From: Chara braunii | Lineage: Eukaryota; Streptophyta; Charophyceae; Charales; Characeae | Assembly (NCBI GenBank): GCA_003427395.1 | Contig: BFEA01000529.1 | Location: forward strand, 32,946-58,643 | DNA length: 25,698 bases | Reading direction: 5' to 3' | Shown here: piece by piece, positions 9,853-19,825 of the stretch | How the letters are laid out: the number at the start of each line of letters is the position of its first letter | Numbering within the stretch: the first letter of the stretch is position 1 | Translations under genes and position numbers: made by a program | The notes under the pieces: generated by a model | What the model was told of the DNA's origin: nothing | Database searches by the model: none | Seen by the model: the letters and a program-made list of their open reading frames with translations, nothing else

Positions 9853-10239
9853 AACCCTCAAAATTCGTGCGCACGTGCGCAGCGAATAATTGCAAAAAGA
9901 AACCTTCGCGTTACTTACTATCACCTTACTATGCTGGCACAGGTTTGCAAGTGGAATCACCGCTGTTGCTCCGAGCAGTGCCCACGCACAAAGTTCCTCC
10001 ATGGCGCCGTCTGCTTTTCTAAATATAGGAAATGTCTTCCCTATTCATGGTGTAAATGGAGGCACCCCCGCCGTTTTCGAAGAGTTGCAAGGCCTCCTGG
10101 TTCAAGACCCCAGGTGAGGGTCCGACTCTTTCAGACCCCTTTGCTGGTCTCAACTGATACTGCAAATGGGCGGGAGATTTTCCCGTTGTTTTCTGACTAA
10201 AACGTGGGTCAATAGGAACTCTCTGAATTGGACCTTTAT
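9853..10239 (-). repeat. Internal repeat A2 of the DIRS-like element
   Basis: 387 bp with an ungapped match to 24896-25282, about 30 differences (roughly 92% identity by my count). It contains a 14-bp perfect palindrome TGCGCACGTGCGCA and abuts B1 exactly. The TATA-like element present in A1 (TATAAAA) is TGTAAAT here. Confidence 0.9.
10111..10119 (+). other. Candidate 5' splice site in the recombinase leader
   Basis: Plus strand CCCAG|GTGAGG inside A2. With the acceptor TTGTTGCAG at 10433-10441 it would define a 328-bp intron removing the A2/B1 junction and joining a leader to the first recombinase codons. The same donor is kept in A1. Confidence 0.35.
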
Positions 10240-10328
10240 TGATGTTCGGGGTGCCAAGAATCTTAGCAAAAAAACAAAGAATCATTAAGGTTTTTTGTTT
10301 GAAACAGTGGCCTGCGAGGGCCAGCACC
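10240..10328 (-). repeat. Internal repeat B1 of the DIRS-like element
   Basis: Direct repeat of B2, beginning TGATGTTCGGGGTGCCAAG and ending GGCCAGCACC. It starts at the base after A2 ends and lies just upstream of the recombinase. Confidence 0.8.
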
Positions 10329-10439
10329 TCCACCCTATGCCAAAGTCCCCCACACTTCATGCAACTTTCAACATGAAATGACTTTGAAATAAATGACAAT
10401 TTTAAATGCACATGTCTTTGAAATGATTGAAATTGTTGC

Positions 10440-11510
10440 AGCATATGGTGGAGCAAGTGTTTGTTAAGTCAAGGAATTCATAAATCAGTCAATGCTGCAT
10501 TCCCAGACATGCAGGCTCAATATGGTCAAGGATTGATAAACTCGATAGAGTTGATTGCACAATATGGTATAAGCAAGGCTATTGAACAAGAATGAGGAAA
10601 AATTCTTTGGTTTCTTCGTTGTTGGTTTCACCGAAATGGAGTAAAACGAGGATTACAAGACTGTACTGATTTGGATGTACTAACTTTTGTTGAAGGCTGC
10701 TTGCTTCCGGAACTTTAGAAGGGTTCCCGTACTAAGGACCGGGAAGGAGAATGTTTTGTTGCTGTAAGTACTCTTGATGGTGCTATCAGCTGTTAGAGTA
10801 ATGGGTTTCGGATACTTGGACGCGAAGGGACCCACAATCCTTGTGAATCAACCAAGGTTAAGATGTTTCGCCGGTCTTATCAGAACTGGGCTCATGACCA
10901 AGGTGTGCTTGAGGAGCAAGCGCCTCCTATGACCAGAAAAAAAATGACGATCCTTCGAGAACGTATAAAGGAGAGGATGCGTACACAAAAAGGGTGGTCA
11001 TATTCTGCCTCACTTCGAGACTTGTGCATTATGACTTACTTATGGGAGAGTTGGCAACGGGGTGAGGAGGGTTTGCGTCTTCAAGAAAAAAGAGATAGAC
11101 AAGGAGGCATTAATTGTTCAGCCAAGTCATACGAAGACTCAACGACGCAATCGCTCTATAGTAATCAAGCTTAAACAACCTCAAGGAAATGAATATACTT
11201 TCTTAGAAATATTTGAGGAAATGAAGAGATATTTCCGGTCTTTAGGGGCAGACTTGAATAGCGGACCCATTTTTCGGAGCACATAATAAAAAAAGAGGTT
11301 ATCCTTGAATGCTTTTAACAAAGTTTGAAGAAATGGTTGATTGATCTAAAAATAAATAATTGCGAGAGTAGTCATAACTTCCGAGTTGGAGGCGTCAGAG
11401 AAGGTATACGTGAAGGTTGGACACTTGAGCAGATGCTCACACAGGGTTCCTGGAAAAGTTTTTCATCCTTCGTAAGATATGGTTTTGGATGTAACCATCG
11501 GTCCTCATAA
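10440..11510 (+). pseudogene. Tyrosine recombinase (integrase) of the DIRS-like element
   Basis: This is the plus-strand gene opposite to all other element genes. The recombinase inserts circular retrotransposon DNA by a tyrosine-mediated cut. The N-terminal core-binding part reads from 10440 with internal stops TGA 10593, TAG 10716 and TAG 10794. The catalytic part follows in the same frame: the first Arg is in WQRGEEGLRL (Arg codon 11058-11060). The frame then shifts at about 11090, returns by 11325, and gives SSHNFRVGG (H-x-x-R, 11373-11384), a Trp in QGSWKS and the Tyr of FVRYG (11478-11480). R, HxxR, W and Y therefore appear in family order with DIRS-type spacing. The stop TAA is 11508-11510, adjoining the pol stop on the other strand. 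At least three stops and two frameshifts make it inactive. Identification is strong for the superfamily and good for the DIRS group. Confidence 0.85.
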
Positions 11511-13582
11511 CTTGATTGAAATCCTTTTTGGTACTAGTCCAAACTTAGCAGGATTCGGAACTCCTGCCGACACTCGCTTATTGGGTATGCAGGTGGAGGG
11601 ACTGCTGTTCAAGAGAAGAGAGCCAAGGCAATTGAAGGAGGCGATAGAAGGGTACCATGCCACCAAGGTGGATACTGGAGTAATGAGGAGGTATTCCCCT
11701 CCGTACTTCTTCATGCACTTGATGGTAGGACTGATAAGGCAAGTTGGGGGGAAAATCCATTGGTAAGGTTCTCGAGGCAGGTTAGTCCAGTCCGGGGATA
11801 CGGCATCTACCTCTAGACATCCTCGGCTCAGGTTTGCTGAGATGAAGGTGGCGCAAACGTGGTGAACATCTGAGGCAAAAAGATCGATTGCTGGGAATCC
11901 GAACTTTCTTATCAAAAGAGTGACAACGTGATATGCAAGACCCCAATCGGTTGCATCTTGGAGTTTCGACAAATCGTCGGCTTCCGTGTTGAGAGTCCTT
12001 GGGACCCACTCTCGTCTTAATTGACAGTCGAACTTGAGTAGTAGGGTGGCAATCTCTAGTAGCATTCGATTCAGTTCCTCCACAGGGGAACTCCAGTTCT
12101 TCAAAAGAGAAATGACTCCAACATTATCTCATATTAGCTTTATGGCTCCTTGCTCCAGGACTTCTTTGTATTTAGAACCGATAAGGTCAAAGGTTACAAG
12201 GACACCGAATAGCTCCCTATGTGTACTTGAGGTACCAATCATGTCGCTTGGGATGCGCTTTCAGAAGCGTCAGTTTGCACAGAGACTGAGATCTCTCGCA
12301 GAGGCCAATAGGTTCCTTTGAGGGATGTCAAGTTTTCTTCCCACCATTGCAGGTCCTGAAGGACCTGAGCGGATAGTGGGAGGTTGGTATGCCAATTGCT
12401 AAGGCAGGTGACCTTATGAAGGTGAGAACAGAAAGTAACTGCGGGAGAAAAGTCTTTGGCGAGAGCTACCAACTTCTCAGCGATCGAAGAGAGATTCCTG
12501 CTCGATATCGAAGGTGACTTCTTTCTTTCGGCCAGGATCAATGAGATCTTGCCTACTTTTTCTTCGGGGATGGAGATTCTTTTTTGATGGGAATCGACCA
12601 TGAAACCCAAGAATTTGACCTTTAGAGATGGGAGGAAGAAACACTTGTTAATGCTTAGGAAGAAACCCAATTTGTGCATCAGGCAAGTTTAGAGAAAGGA
12701 CTGCCACAGAGATTGGAGATAGGTGTCGGATGTCAATAACGAGTCATCGATGTAGGAGAAGAATCTGACTTCCAAAATTCTGAGTGCGCCCATAATCTCT
12801 TGCATAACTGTTGTGAAAATCCAGCATGTAGAGGAAACGCCAAAACAAAGATTCTTGAAATGGTAGAACTTTTGGTTTCATTCAAAGGCAAGGTAGGGCT
12901 GAGACATTTCATTCACTTCCACGTGATAATAGTCATTCTTGACATCATAGGATGTGAGGAAATCTTTGAGAGGGACGTCAGAGCAGGCAGCGGCAACATC
13001 AGAGACAAACTCATAGTGAAATTTTGGAAAAGATATGAAGAGGTTCACAAATCGCAAGTCCATAACGAATCTCAGTTTGGAGGAGCTCTCGAGTGCAAAA
13101 ATTGGGTTAATAACAATTGGATTCGGTGACTCTTCAATGACATCCTGGGCCAACAGAGATTGAATTGTCTCAATAATAAAATTCTTGTCTCTAATAGAGT
13201 ACTCGTAGTAAGGAAAACGTACTGGCGAAGGTGCTTGACATTTCAGGGCTCTCCTAAAGTTTGCCCTGGTCATGACAGGCTTGACCATTCGGGCAACCTC
13301 ATTTATCTTGCAAGTGTCATTGTGAGACATCCCTCTGAAATTGAGGATGACTCCTCTTTCGATCCAATGAAGGACCGCTCTTGAATCATATGTCTCATGT
13401 CATTTCAGCAACTGCGTCCATTCAAGGAGACGGAAGGCCAAAGAATTCGCTTTGAATTCCTCTTGCTTTCTCAACCATTCATGAGCCCTTGAAAGGTAGG
13501 AGATAGTCATCTGGGCGTCCTCCAAAGAGGGCAGGTGGTGAAATCCTGCCAATATCTCATTCATGGTCAGACTGGGCTCCAT
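11505..13582 (-). pseudogene. Pol of the DIRS-like element: RT, RNase H and Dam-methyltransferase-like regions
   Basis: One frame runs from 13582 to about 12239, then shifts. The RT shows LTSYDVKNDYYHVEV (the first catalytic Asp), PYLAFE before a stop, and SYIDDSLL (12741-12761) with both Asp of the active site. KFLGFMVDS follows as in Ty3/DIRS-type RTs. RNase H starts with VQTDASES (about 12258-12282), has DN near 12120 and ends with WVPRTLNTEADDLSK (about 11957-12007). Beyond it, FPAIDLFAS, VDAVSPDW and WIFPPTCLI match the Dam-like methyltransferase region typical of DIRS elements. Internal stops are TGA 13400, TGA 12878 (where related RTs have Trp), TAA 12689, TGA 12239 and TGA 12129. A frameshift lies between 12239 and 12130. 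The C-terminal stop TGA is 11505-11507. The product would copy element RNA in the host cell; this copy cannot. Confidence 0.88.
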
Positions 13583-14010
13583 GATCTAAGAGCCCGGTAT
13601 CCTGACCACCTTGATTCTGTTGTCGGTACCCTCCTTTTCCCCCTCCTCTCGAGTTCTTCTTCTGGTTCTGCTGACTTGGATTCTTCTCCTGATCAATGTC
13701 TTTCCTGCAAGAACAAAAAATTTTGGTTAGTTTGGAACTTACCTGAGGTCGAATCTTCCTGAAGGGGGATAGGAGGTTGGCTAAGCAATTCCAAATTACC
13801 AAGACTCCCACCGGAAAAGTCCGTGAGGCCAAACAGTAGCCTCTAAAGTGGTCAAAAATAAAGCTGTAAAAGTCACCAATAAAAACTAGTTGCTTCACCT
13901 TTCGCATTCTCCCTTTGAAAAACACGGATTGAGCTGAGGTGATTAACTAAGAAGCTTGTTGTTTTTCAAGAGAAGGTAGCGGAGGCGCAGTGCCTGAGGG
14001 TTTATTACCT
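13557..14010 (-). pseudogene. C-terminal Gag-like part, RGG/Gln-rich, of the DIRS-like element
   Basis: This open region is in a different frame from the upstream gag and picks up where that frame stops (TAA 14005-14007). It starts with a Pro-rich stretch (KPSGTAPPLPS), meets TAG 13947 and ends in a basic Gln/Gly-rich tail (SRGGGKGGYRQQNQGG) before TGA 13557-13559. RGG/Gln-rich tails are common RNA-binding ends of Gag-like proteins. The pol frame begins inside it (Met 13580-13582), a 26-bp overlap that suggests either reinitiation or frameshifting in the live element. The middle, hydrophobic part is not recognised. Confidence 0.55.
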
Positions 14011-15213
14011 TTGGCCAACAGTATATTTGTATAGGTATAGGTCCGACAATAGCTTGGGGAAAACCTTCATCATGGACTTGACTTTGCTCTGCTCAAAGAA
14101 TTGCTGAGTGATCTCGAACACGTCGTCGTCGCAAAAGATCTCAGGATAGTCGAGAGTTTTGTACCTGAATCCTTCTGCCTCCTGCCTCCCATAAGGTCAG
14201 TGCATATAGCTGAGATAGACTTGCATAGCCTGGACCACCAGGTTTACATGGCGCCTCCACGGTTTCTCCTCATAGCACCAAGCCAGAGCTTCAACCTCTT
14301 CAGCAGCCAGGCCGTTCTTGGGTGTGAGATAAGCAATTATCTTGTTGAAGAAACTCCTGACTAAGCTATCACTCTTCTTGGCAGCTGAAGACGATGGTGC
14401 CCCTACCCCTTGAAGACTGTCGGCCACCAAGTTTGAAAGATAAAGGTTCGAGGTTTGGGCGGAGTTTTCTCCTGCGAAAGGATTGCTGAAATTCCCCGCC
14501 AAGTGACCTAGAGCCCCAGTTTGCAGGTGGTTGAAGGAACCAATCGGAGCATTGGGAAAATAGTGGCCTCTTCCTGTGGAGTCATCTACGTCCGGGGTGA
14601 GAAGCGCAACAACTGCAATACGAGGGCGATGGCTACCCCCCCAAGTTATGCCTCCCACATTCTGGGCTTGGGTAGTGACGCTTGCAGGTTGCAAAGTTCC
14701 CGAAATTCCATGGAGAAGGAGGTTCGGGTTTAAGTGTTGCTGAAGATGGGAGTCAAGCTGAGGCAGCCTATCACCTGTCATTCTGTTGAAAACCTGGTTC
14801 ATTGCGCCTCCAGTCTGCAGATTGATTGAACCGTTTACGTGGTTGTTGAAGGTTCCTTGAATATCGAAACGATGATCAGGTAGCTGGTGGCCTAAAACTC
14901 TTTTCCTCTTCAGTCGGTACCTGCGCTCCGCGTCTTCATCATCATCAAGGTAAAAAACATGCAGTGTTCCGTCCTGGTTCTTAGGATGGGTCATCTTGAT
15001 TAATGGTGTGAGGGTTGGGTCCGATTTGCTGGTGTCCGTTCTTCTGACGTCAAAGAAGTATTCCTCAATTTTCTCACATTGCGGATTCCACCAATCGACA
15101 ATCTCCCCTTCGTACCAATCATTGCTTGGTTGAGTTGCATAGACCAAGACCTTGGTACCCTTCATGGCAGGTGCTCCTCGAGTCTGAATCAGGGCCTTCA
15201 AGATGGGATCCAT
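14005..15213 (-). pseudogene. Gag-like protein with Tudor/Agenet-like N-terminus
   Basis: The frame begins MDPILKALIQ at 15213, right after a 3' splice-like TTTTCCAG. It runs 338 codons to TGA 14197, then another 63 sensible codons (including YKTLDYPEIF) to TAA 14005, so the TGA looks like a decay event. Residues about 17-60 (GTKVLVYATQ, DWYEGEIVDW, YFFDVRR) have the strand pattern and aromatic residues of a Tudor/SH3-like chromatin reader fold. An acidic-basic patch (FYLDDDEDAERRYRLKRKR) follows, then a long Asn/Gln/Gly-rich linker and a more compact C-terminal part. Its place upstream of RT makes it the element's gag. The Tudor-like call comes from pattern only. The start fits the first Met after the acceptor. 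Confidence 0.6.
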
Positions 15214-15228
15214 CTGGAAAAGTACAGA
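15214..15228 (-). other. Candidate 3' splice site before gag
   Basis: Minus strand CTGTACTTTTCCAG directly precedes the gag ATG. It pairs in principle with a donor (AAG|GTATGT, intron from 24891) four bases inside the A1 boundary, which would give a leader intron of 9.7 kb as assembled. Confidence 0.4.
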
Positions 15229-15257
15229 ATTACTGATTATTGAGGAGTACTTTACAA

Positions 15258-15384
15258 NNNNNNNNNNNNNNNNNNNNNNNNNNNNNNNNNNNNNNNNNNN
15301 NNNNNNNNNNNNNNNNNNNNNNNNNNNNNNNNNNNNNNNNNNNNNNNNNNNNNNNNNNNNNNNNNNNNNNNNNNNNNNNNNNNN
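15258..15384. other. Assembly gap (127 N)
   Basis: A run of N. Sequence character changes across it: microsatellites dominate to the left and long T-runs to the right. A T-run starts at its right edge, so the gap probably sits in a homopolymer. Confidence 0.99.
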
Positions 15385-15590
15385 TTTTTTTTGATCACTT
15401 TTGGGAAGTAACTTCTCTGGTCTTAATTTGTAAAATTCAGTGAGTGGGTGGTAATTCTCCTCTTTCTCCTGTTTGAAAAAGTCATCAGTATTCGTAATTA
15501 AATATTTCTTGGTGTTTCGGCAAGTAAAGATCCAGGTTGCGTATCGAGGCCAATTACTTTTCTTTGTCTTTTTTTTTTTTTTTTTTTTTT

Positions 15591-16300
15591 GCGATGTTCA
15601 GTCTTTTTTTCTCCCTTTTCGTTTGGGTTACGTCTATGGGTGGAATCACAGGGGGTAGTCTCTATGCAGGATTCCGTCCTGAGAAACTCTTGTAGTCTTG
15701 CCACACCCGCAACTGTTTTGTTGCGTCTTAGTACCGTTAGTGCTTCTGCAAAGATTATTGCCGATGGATCCGCGGTTGCTACCTCTTTCTGTGAAATGAG
15801 GCTGTTACAGCTGCTTCTGTGGTTACCAGCAGTGCTTGCTGTAAGGCTGCTGATAATACTTGCTACTGCTGATAACTGTTACTGTTAATTTGGTTGCAGC
15901 TGCTGCTGTTGCAGCTACTGCTAGATCCGATCAAAAAATGCACATGCATAATTCCTCAAAGAATATTAAAATTGAAGCGTGTCAACAAGTTTGAAGATAA
16001 CTCCTTGGTGGTCATGGGCCGAAGAAGAGGAATAATAGTTTGCAAGAGACAGTACTAATGAAGAAGCTTAGCCTAATTTCTTGGCGTAAGTTGCTAAGGC
16101 GAGGAAATTCAGTAGTCGATGGGATGGTAGTGAAGGGTGACTTTCAAGGTTCGGTAATGTGGAAAGAATAAAGATCATTCTTATTTTGCTTCTTCCTTCT
16201 TGCTGCTTGGGTTACTGCAGTTGCTTGACCGTCAAATCCCGCGCTGGGTGCATGTAAGCTCAAAGTTTAAATTGGGCCGTTCTGTTTGAAGAAATATTGA
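15591..16300. other. No gene seen; degenerate CTG-rich sequence in part
   Basis: About 15700-15930 is loosely rich in GCTGCT/GTTACTG units, and open frames across it are biased in composition. The remainder (15930-16300) shows nothing I can name. Confidence 0.5.
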
Positions 16301-16304
16301 CTGC

Positions 16305-16306
<2 letters not shown>

Positions 16307-16358
<52 letters not shown>
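16307..16358. repeat. (AT)n microsatellite
   Basis: Perfect AT repeat of about 26 units. Confidence 0.97.
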
Positions 16359-16360
<2 letters not shown>

Positions 16361-16379
16361 CTGCAGGCATCTATTCTGG

Positions 16380-16625
16380 GGTTACGGTAGTTGCTTCTTG
16401 AGCTGATGCTTCTGATACTGTTGATAATTCCCGAAAGTCTGCTGCCTCCATCCATTAGAGTTGTTGTTGCTGCTGCTAGGGCTTCTTCTGCTGTTGCTGC
16501 TGCTAGGGCCTCTGCCGCTGCCGCTGCTGGTGTTATTGTTATCCGTTATGCCTACTGTCGCCTGCTGCTGACCGTTGATGGTATTGTTGTCACAAAGGAG
16601 CCCTGCTGTTTTAGTAATAGGATAG
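16380..16625 (+). repeat. Degenerate (CTG)n-like tract
   Basis: GTTGTTGCTGCTGCTAGGGC-type units recur between about 16460 and 16540, with two AGGGC interruptions. They resemble the tract near 15740-15930. The Ala-rich plus-strand frame is a reading of this repeat. Confidence 0.6.
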
Positions 16626-16789
16626 TGTAGAGCCGGTTTCGTACTGTTAGTGTCTCAAGGCTGAGTTTCTTTAGATGACTAGAACAATCGCCACGCTAGT
16701 ATTTAGGAGAAGTGTCGGCCTGTAATTTGTTTCTCTCTTTCTTTCCCTTCCCCACCGCCACCCCCCCCCCCCCCCCCTTCTTCTCTTTC

Positions 16790-16830
<41 letters not shown>

Positions 16831-16859
16831 ACCAGGCCGTGGGGTTGAGATGCCCTAAC

Positions 16860-17130
16860 TGAGGGTACATTCATATTACCGTTGTGATCACGGCCAAGAC
16901 CCTGTTTCGTTTTCTCAGAATCCCCCTTCCTTCTTGCCGTCATCCTTTTTAGTAGGCTGAGCTGCCCTTCCTTCCCTTCCCTGGCCCCGTTCCAGTTCCG
17001 TTCCCCGCCCCTCTATTCTTCCTTTTGCCGCTTTTTTCCTTTTCTCCTTCCGTTTTACCTCTTCCTCCCCTTTCCCCTTTCCTGAGGGTGTATTCCTATT
17101 ACCACTGTAATCACGGTCCAAGCCTTGTTT
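16860..17130 (+). repeat. Direct repeats flanking a pyrimidine-rich block
   Basis: 16860-16908 and 17082-17130 match (TGAGGGTACATTC versus TGAGGGTGTATTC, then TATTACC...TGATCACGG versus TATTACC...TAATCACGG, ending CTTGTTTC-like). They are 222 bp apart and enclose the dispersed repeat copy at 16927-17083. On the minus strand these give similar basic peptides, which are not genes. Confidence 0.75.
16927..17083. repeat. Dispersed pyrimidine-rich repeat, copy A
   Basis: Matches copy B at 21889-22054 along its whole length, with shared unique words such as TTAGTAGGCTGAGCTGCCC and GGCCCCGTTCCAGTTCC. Shared non-pyrimidine words show common descent rather than mere composition. Confidence 0.8.
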
Positions 17131-17761
17131 CAAATTCCCCCCCTTTTTGGAAAAATTATGAACAGGCTAGGAGATATTAAGGTTTTTGAGCCATAGGCCA
17201 TTATTGTTGCCTTTGGCTCTAGTTCAACGGTTACCAAGTTGCCCCTGAGAGTGTTGTCGTCCTGATTACTGCGGCTTCTAGTTTTCCCGATGCCATTTTA
17301 AGGCCCCGCCGCACTTCAGTAAAAATTCGACTTTTCCCCCCTCCTTTTTTTTTTTTTTTTTTTATCTTCGAGTTGCCACACAAGCCATCGGAAAAAACGG
17401 CACCTGTCAGAATCCTGCAAAGCCTATCATACTATGATATTCGGTTGGTGTTTTCCTTGTTCAAAAATGCCCGCCTGCGGCAGGCAAAATACTCAACAGT
17501 TAATACAAAGATCTTCGAAAAACCGACGAATTTTGACGATGCTGGTTTCTCGTGGCTTGAGCTCAGTATGTTGAAGCTCTTCATCATTGTCATGGAATTG
17601 TGATGGGCGTACTGGGCCTCAGGGTCTTGTTTTTACTTTACTCGTCAGTGCTCGCTGTAGCCACACAGCATTGTCGAATTGGCGCGCATCTTAGAAGGCA
17701 TTTCCACACCAGTATGTCTCGACGGTGTTGTGCGGCGAAAAGCGGGTAGAAATCATCGAGG

Positions 17762-17827
17762 CTCCGTCGAATTGGCAGCTGTCGCGATTCTTCTGACATG
17801 TGCCGAGAATGTGCCGATTCGACGGAG
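17762..17827. repeat. Inverted repeat (hairpin) in duplication copy 1
   Basis: The 16-base arms CTCCGTCGAATTGGCA and TGCCGATTCGACGGAG pair fully, with one G-T pair, around a 34-base loop. Confidence 0.8.
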
Positions 17828-18450
17828 GTGCGACAAATCCTTGAATTTATAAACGAAATATGAAAGAATGAACCTTTTCTTATGAAGGTCTCTCCGTGCC
17901 ACCATAAAATGCTTTGAGCCATAGGCCATTACTGTTGTTTCTGCCCCTGGTTCGGAAGTTGCCAAATTGCTTCTGAGAGTGTTGCCGTCTTGATTACTGT
18001 GGCTTCTAGTTTTTCATATTTCGATTTTTTCTTTTTCTTTTTTTTTTGCGTCACCACATAGGCCACCGAAAACGACACCTGACAAAATCCTGCAAAAGCT
18101 TATCCGACTGTGATATTCGGTGGTGTTTTTTTTTTTTTTTTTTTTTTAAATGTCCGCCTGCGGTAGGCAAAATAGTCGACAGGCAAATGCAAAGATCGTC
18201 GAAAGCCGACGAAGTGTGACGGTGTCGGTTTGTTGTAGCTCTGTGCTCAGTATGTTGTCTTAAGTTCTTCATTCTTTGCTATCTAATCGTGATGGGCATA
18301 CTGGGCCTCAGGGTCTTGATTTGTACTTTATTTGTCAGTGCCCGTCGTAACTACAAAGTATTGCCGAATTGGCGCGTTTCTTAGAAGACATTTCCACACC
18401 AGTATGTTTCGACGGTGCTGAGCAGCGAAGGCGGGTAAAAAAACGTCGAC

Positions 18451-18520
18451 TCTTCGTCGAATCGGCAACTGTCGAAACTTTTTCTGACATATGCCGCAGA
18501 TGTGCCGATTTCGACGAAGA
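18451..18520. repeat. Inverted repeat (hairpin) in duplication copy 2
   Basis: The arm TCTTCGTCGAATCGGCA pairs with TGCCGATTTCGACGAAGA over 17 bp with one bulged T. It is the counterpart of 17762-17827, with paired changes that keep the stem. Confidence 0.8.
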
Positions 18521-18639
18521 TGCGAGGGGGCCCTGAGTTTATCCAAATAGACAAAACAAATGTGAAAAAATTGAGAAGAATGAAAGAATGAACCTCATCT
18601 TATGAGGCTCTTTCTTTTGGCCTCGCCGTATGAAACGAA

Positions 18640-19788
18640 AACGATCACCGGAGTCGCGAGGCCTGATCCACCGTTTCTTTTCGTTTTTGTCTCGCGGCCC
18701 ATAGCACACATGAAAATACTCGCGACAACGCCCTGACAAGAGTAGTGCGGGATTCGCTTCGCTACGGTCCAAAAGTTTTTTTTTTTTTTTTTTTGATGGA
18801 TCTCAGTTGGAGCGATGCAGCATACTCGTGAGATTTCGCAGCTTCTCCAGCCTACTAGCGAAGGACCTACGAGTTTGCAAGTGCTGCAGGCAGGGAGGAG
18901 TCAGCATGCTCGTGAGGGTTCTCGAAGCTTGGAGATTGACAACATTAACGAGTTCTTTCTGTCTGAGGTGGTGTGGGTGCTAAGCGACAACTGCTTTACG
19001 AAACGAAGTCGTTTTTTTTTTTTTTTTGCATCGTGTGGCGAAGCCCTTTGCCTCTTGCCTTCGGCCTTCTCTTTTTACACTTATTTCCATGTTGTCTCCT
19101 TCCCCCATTTTAACTGCCTATTCAAATTGTATAATCAAAATAATGAGAGTCCGGCCAAGCATAGATCGTCAGTCGGAGCAACAATTTTGAAAGATATAAA
19201 GCCTACGGGAAGCAGATTCAGATGATAAAAATCCAGCTAGTCATGGACTACTCGACAAGCAAGCAACAGTAATGGAAGAGATCTTGCTAAAACATCGCAC
19301 TGTTTTGGAAAATAAAATAAATAGAGGAAAAACCTTTGCATCGAAATTTTTAACATCACCTTTTCCCCTTCCTCTTTTCTTCCTTTTTATTTTTTATTTT
19401 TTTTATAGAAGGATTCCTGTAAATAACGAACTAGGATGTTAGGTTGCGTTGCTTAGATGACGCGCAGGGTACCGAGTTTCCTATGTTACGCAGATTTCAA
19501 ATGGTAGGCGCGGATACTTCATTTCTTGCAGCGCAGTCGGTAATTTGAAGAGAACTGATTAGTTGGTAAGTTATCAGGACAACTTCAATCGGAAGGTTGC
19601 AAAACTAGGTTGGGAAGTGGTATTCAAGTTCTAGTTCAAGATTCGCGACACATTCTTTTCTTTCCCACCCCTTTTTTTTAAAATAATTGCAATGTAAGCT
19701 ATAACAAATCCCTGGATGCAAAGGAAGAAATTGGTTTGGGAATAGAGAATAAGAGCCCTTTTTCGATTACCTCTTCCCCCCCTTCCCC

Positions 19789-19825
<37 letters not shown>

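Larger units (their letters stand above)
17185..18632 (+). repeat. 0.73-kb tandem duplication
   Basis: Copy 1 is about 17185-17912 and copy 2 about 17913-18632, both starting TTTGAGCCATAGGCCATTA. Shared words include CTGGGCCTCAGGGTCTTG and TTTCCACACCAGTATGT. Copies are diverged by substitutions and small indels; copy 2 has a 22-base T-run where copy 1 has TTTTCCTTGTTC. Open minus-strand frames in the two copies (about 17638-17922 and 18328-18546) resemble each other only because of the duplication. Confidence 0.88.

Noticed and set aside
10086-10113. tRNA T-arm-like CCTGGTTCAAGACCCCAGG in repeat A.
   Set aside because: The loop is two bases too long, no A box lies upstream at the right distance, and the same bases fit a splice-donor region.
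13705-13742. A 38-base intron-like segment in the gag region (CAG|GTAAGT ... TTCTTGCAG on the minus strand).
   Set aside because: Splicing it puts the next codons into a frame that meets TGA at once, while the unspliced reading stays open. The length is also below usual intron minima.
502-14200. UGA as a sense codon (alternative genetic code).
   Set aside because: Other stop types also interrupt the frames, TGG is common at Trp sites, and one TGA is shown to come from CGA.
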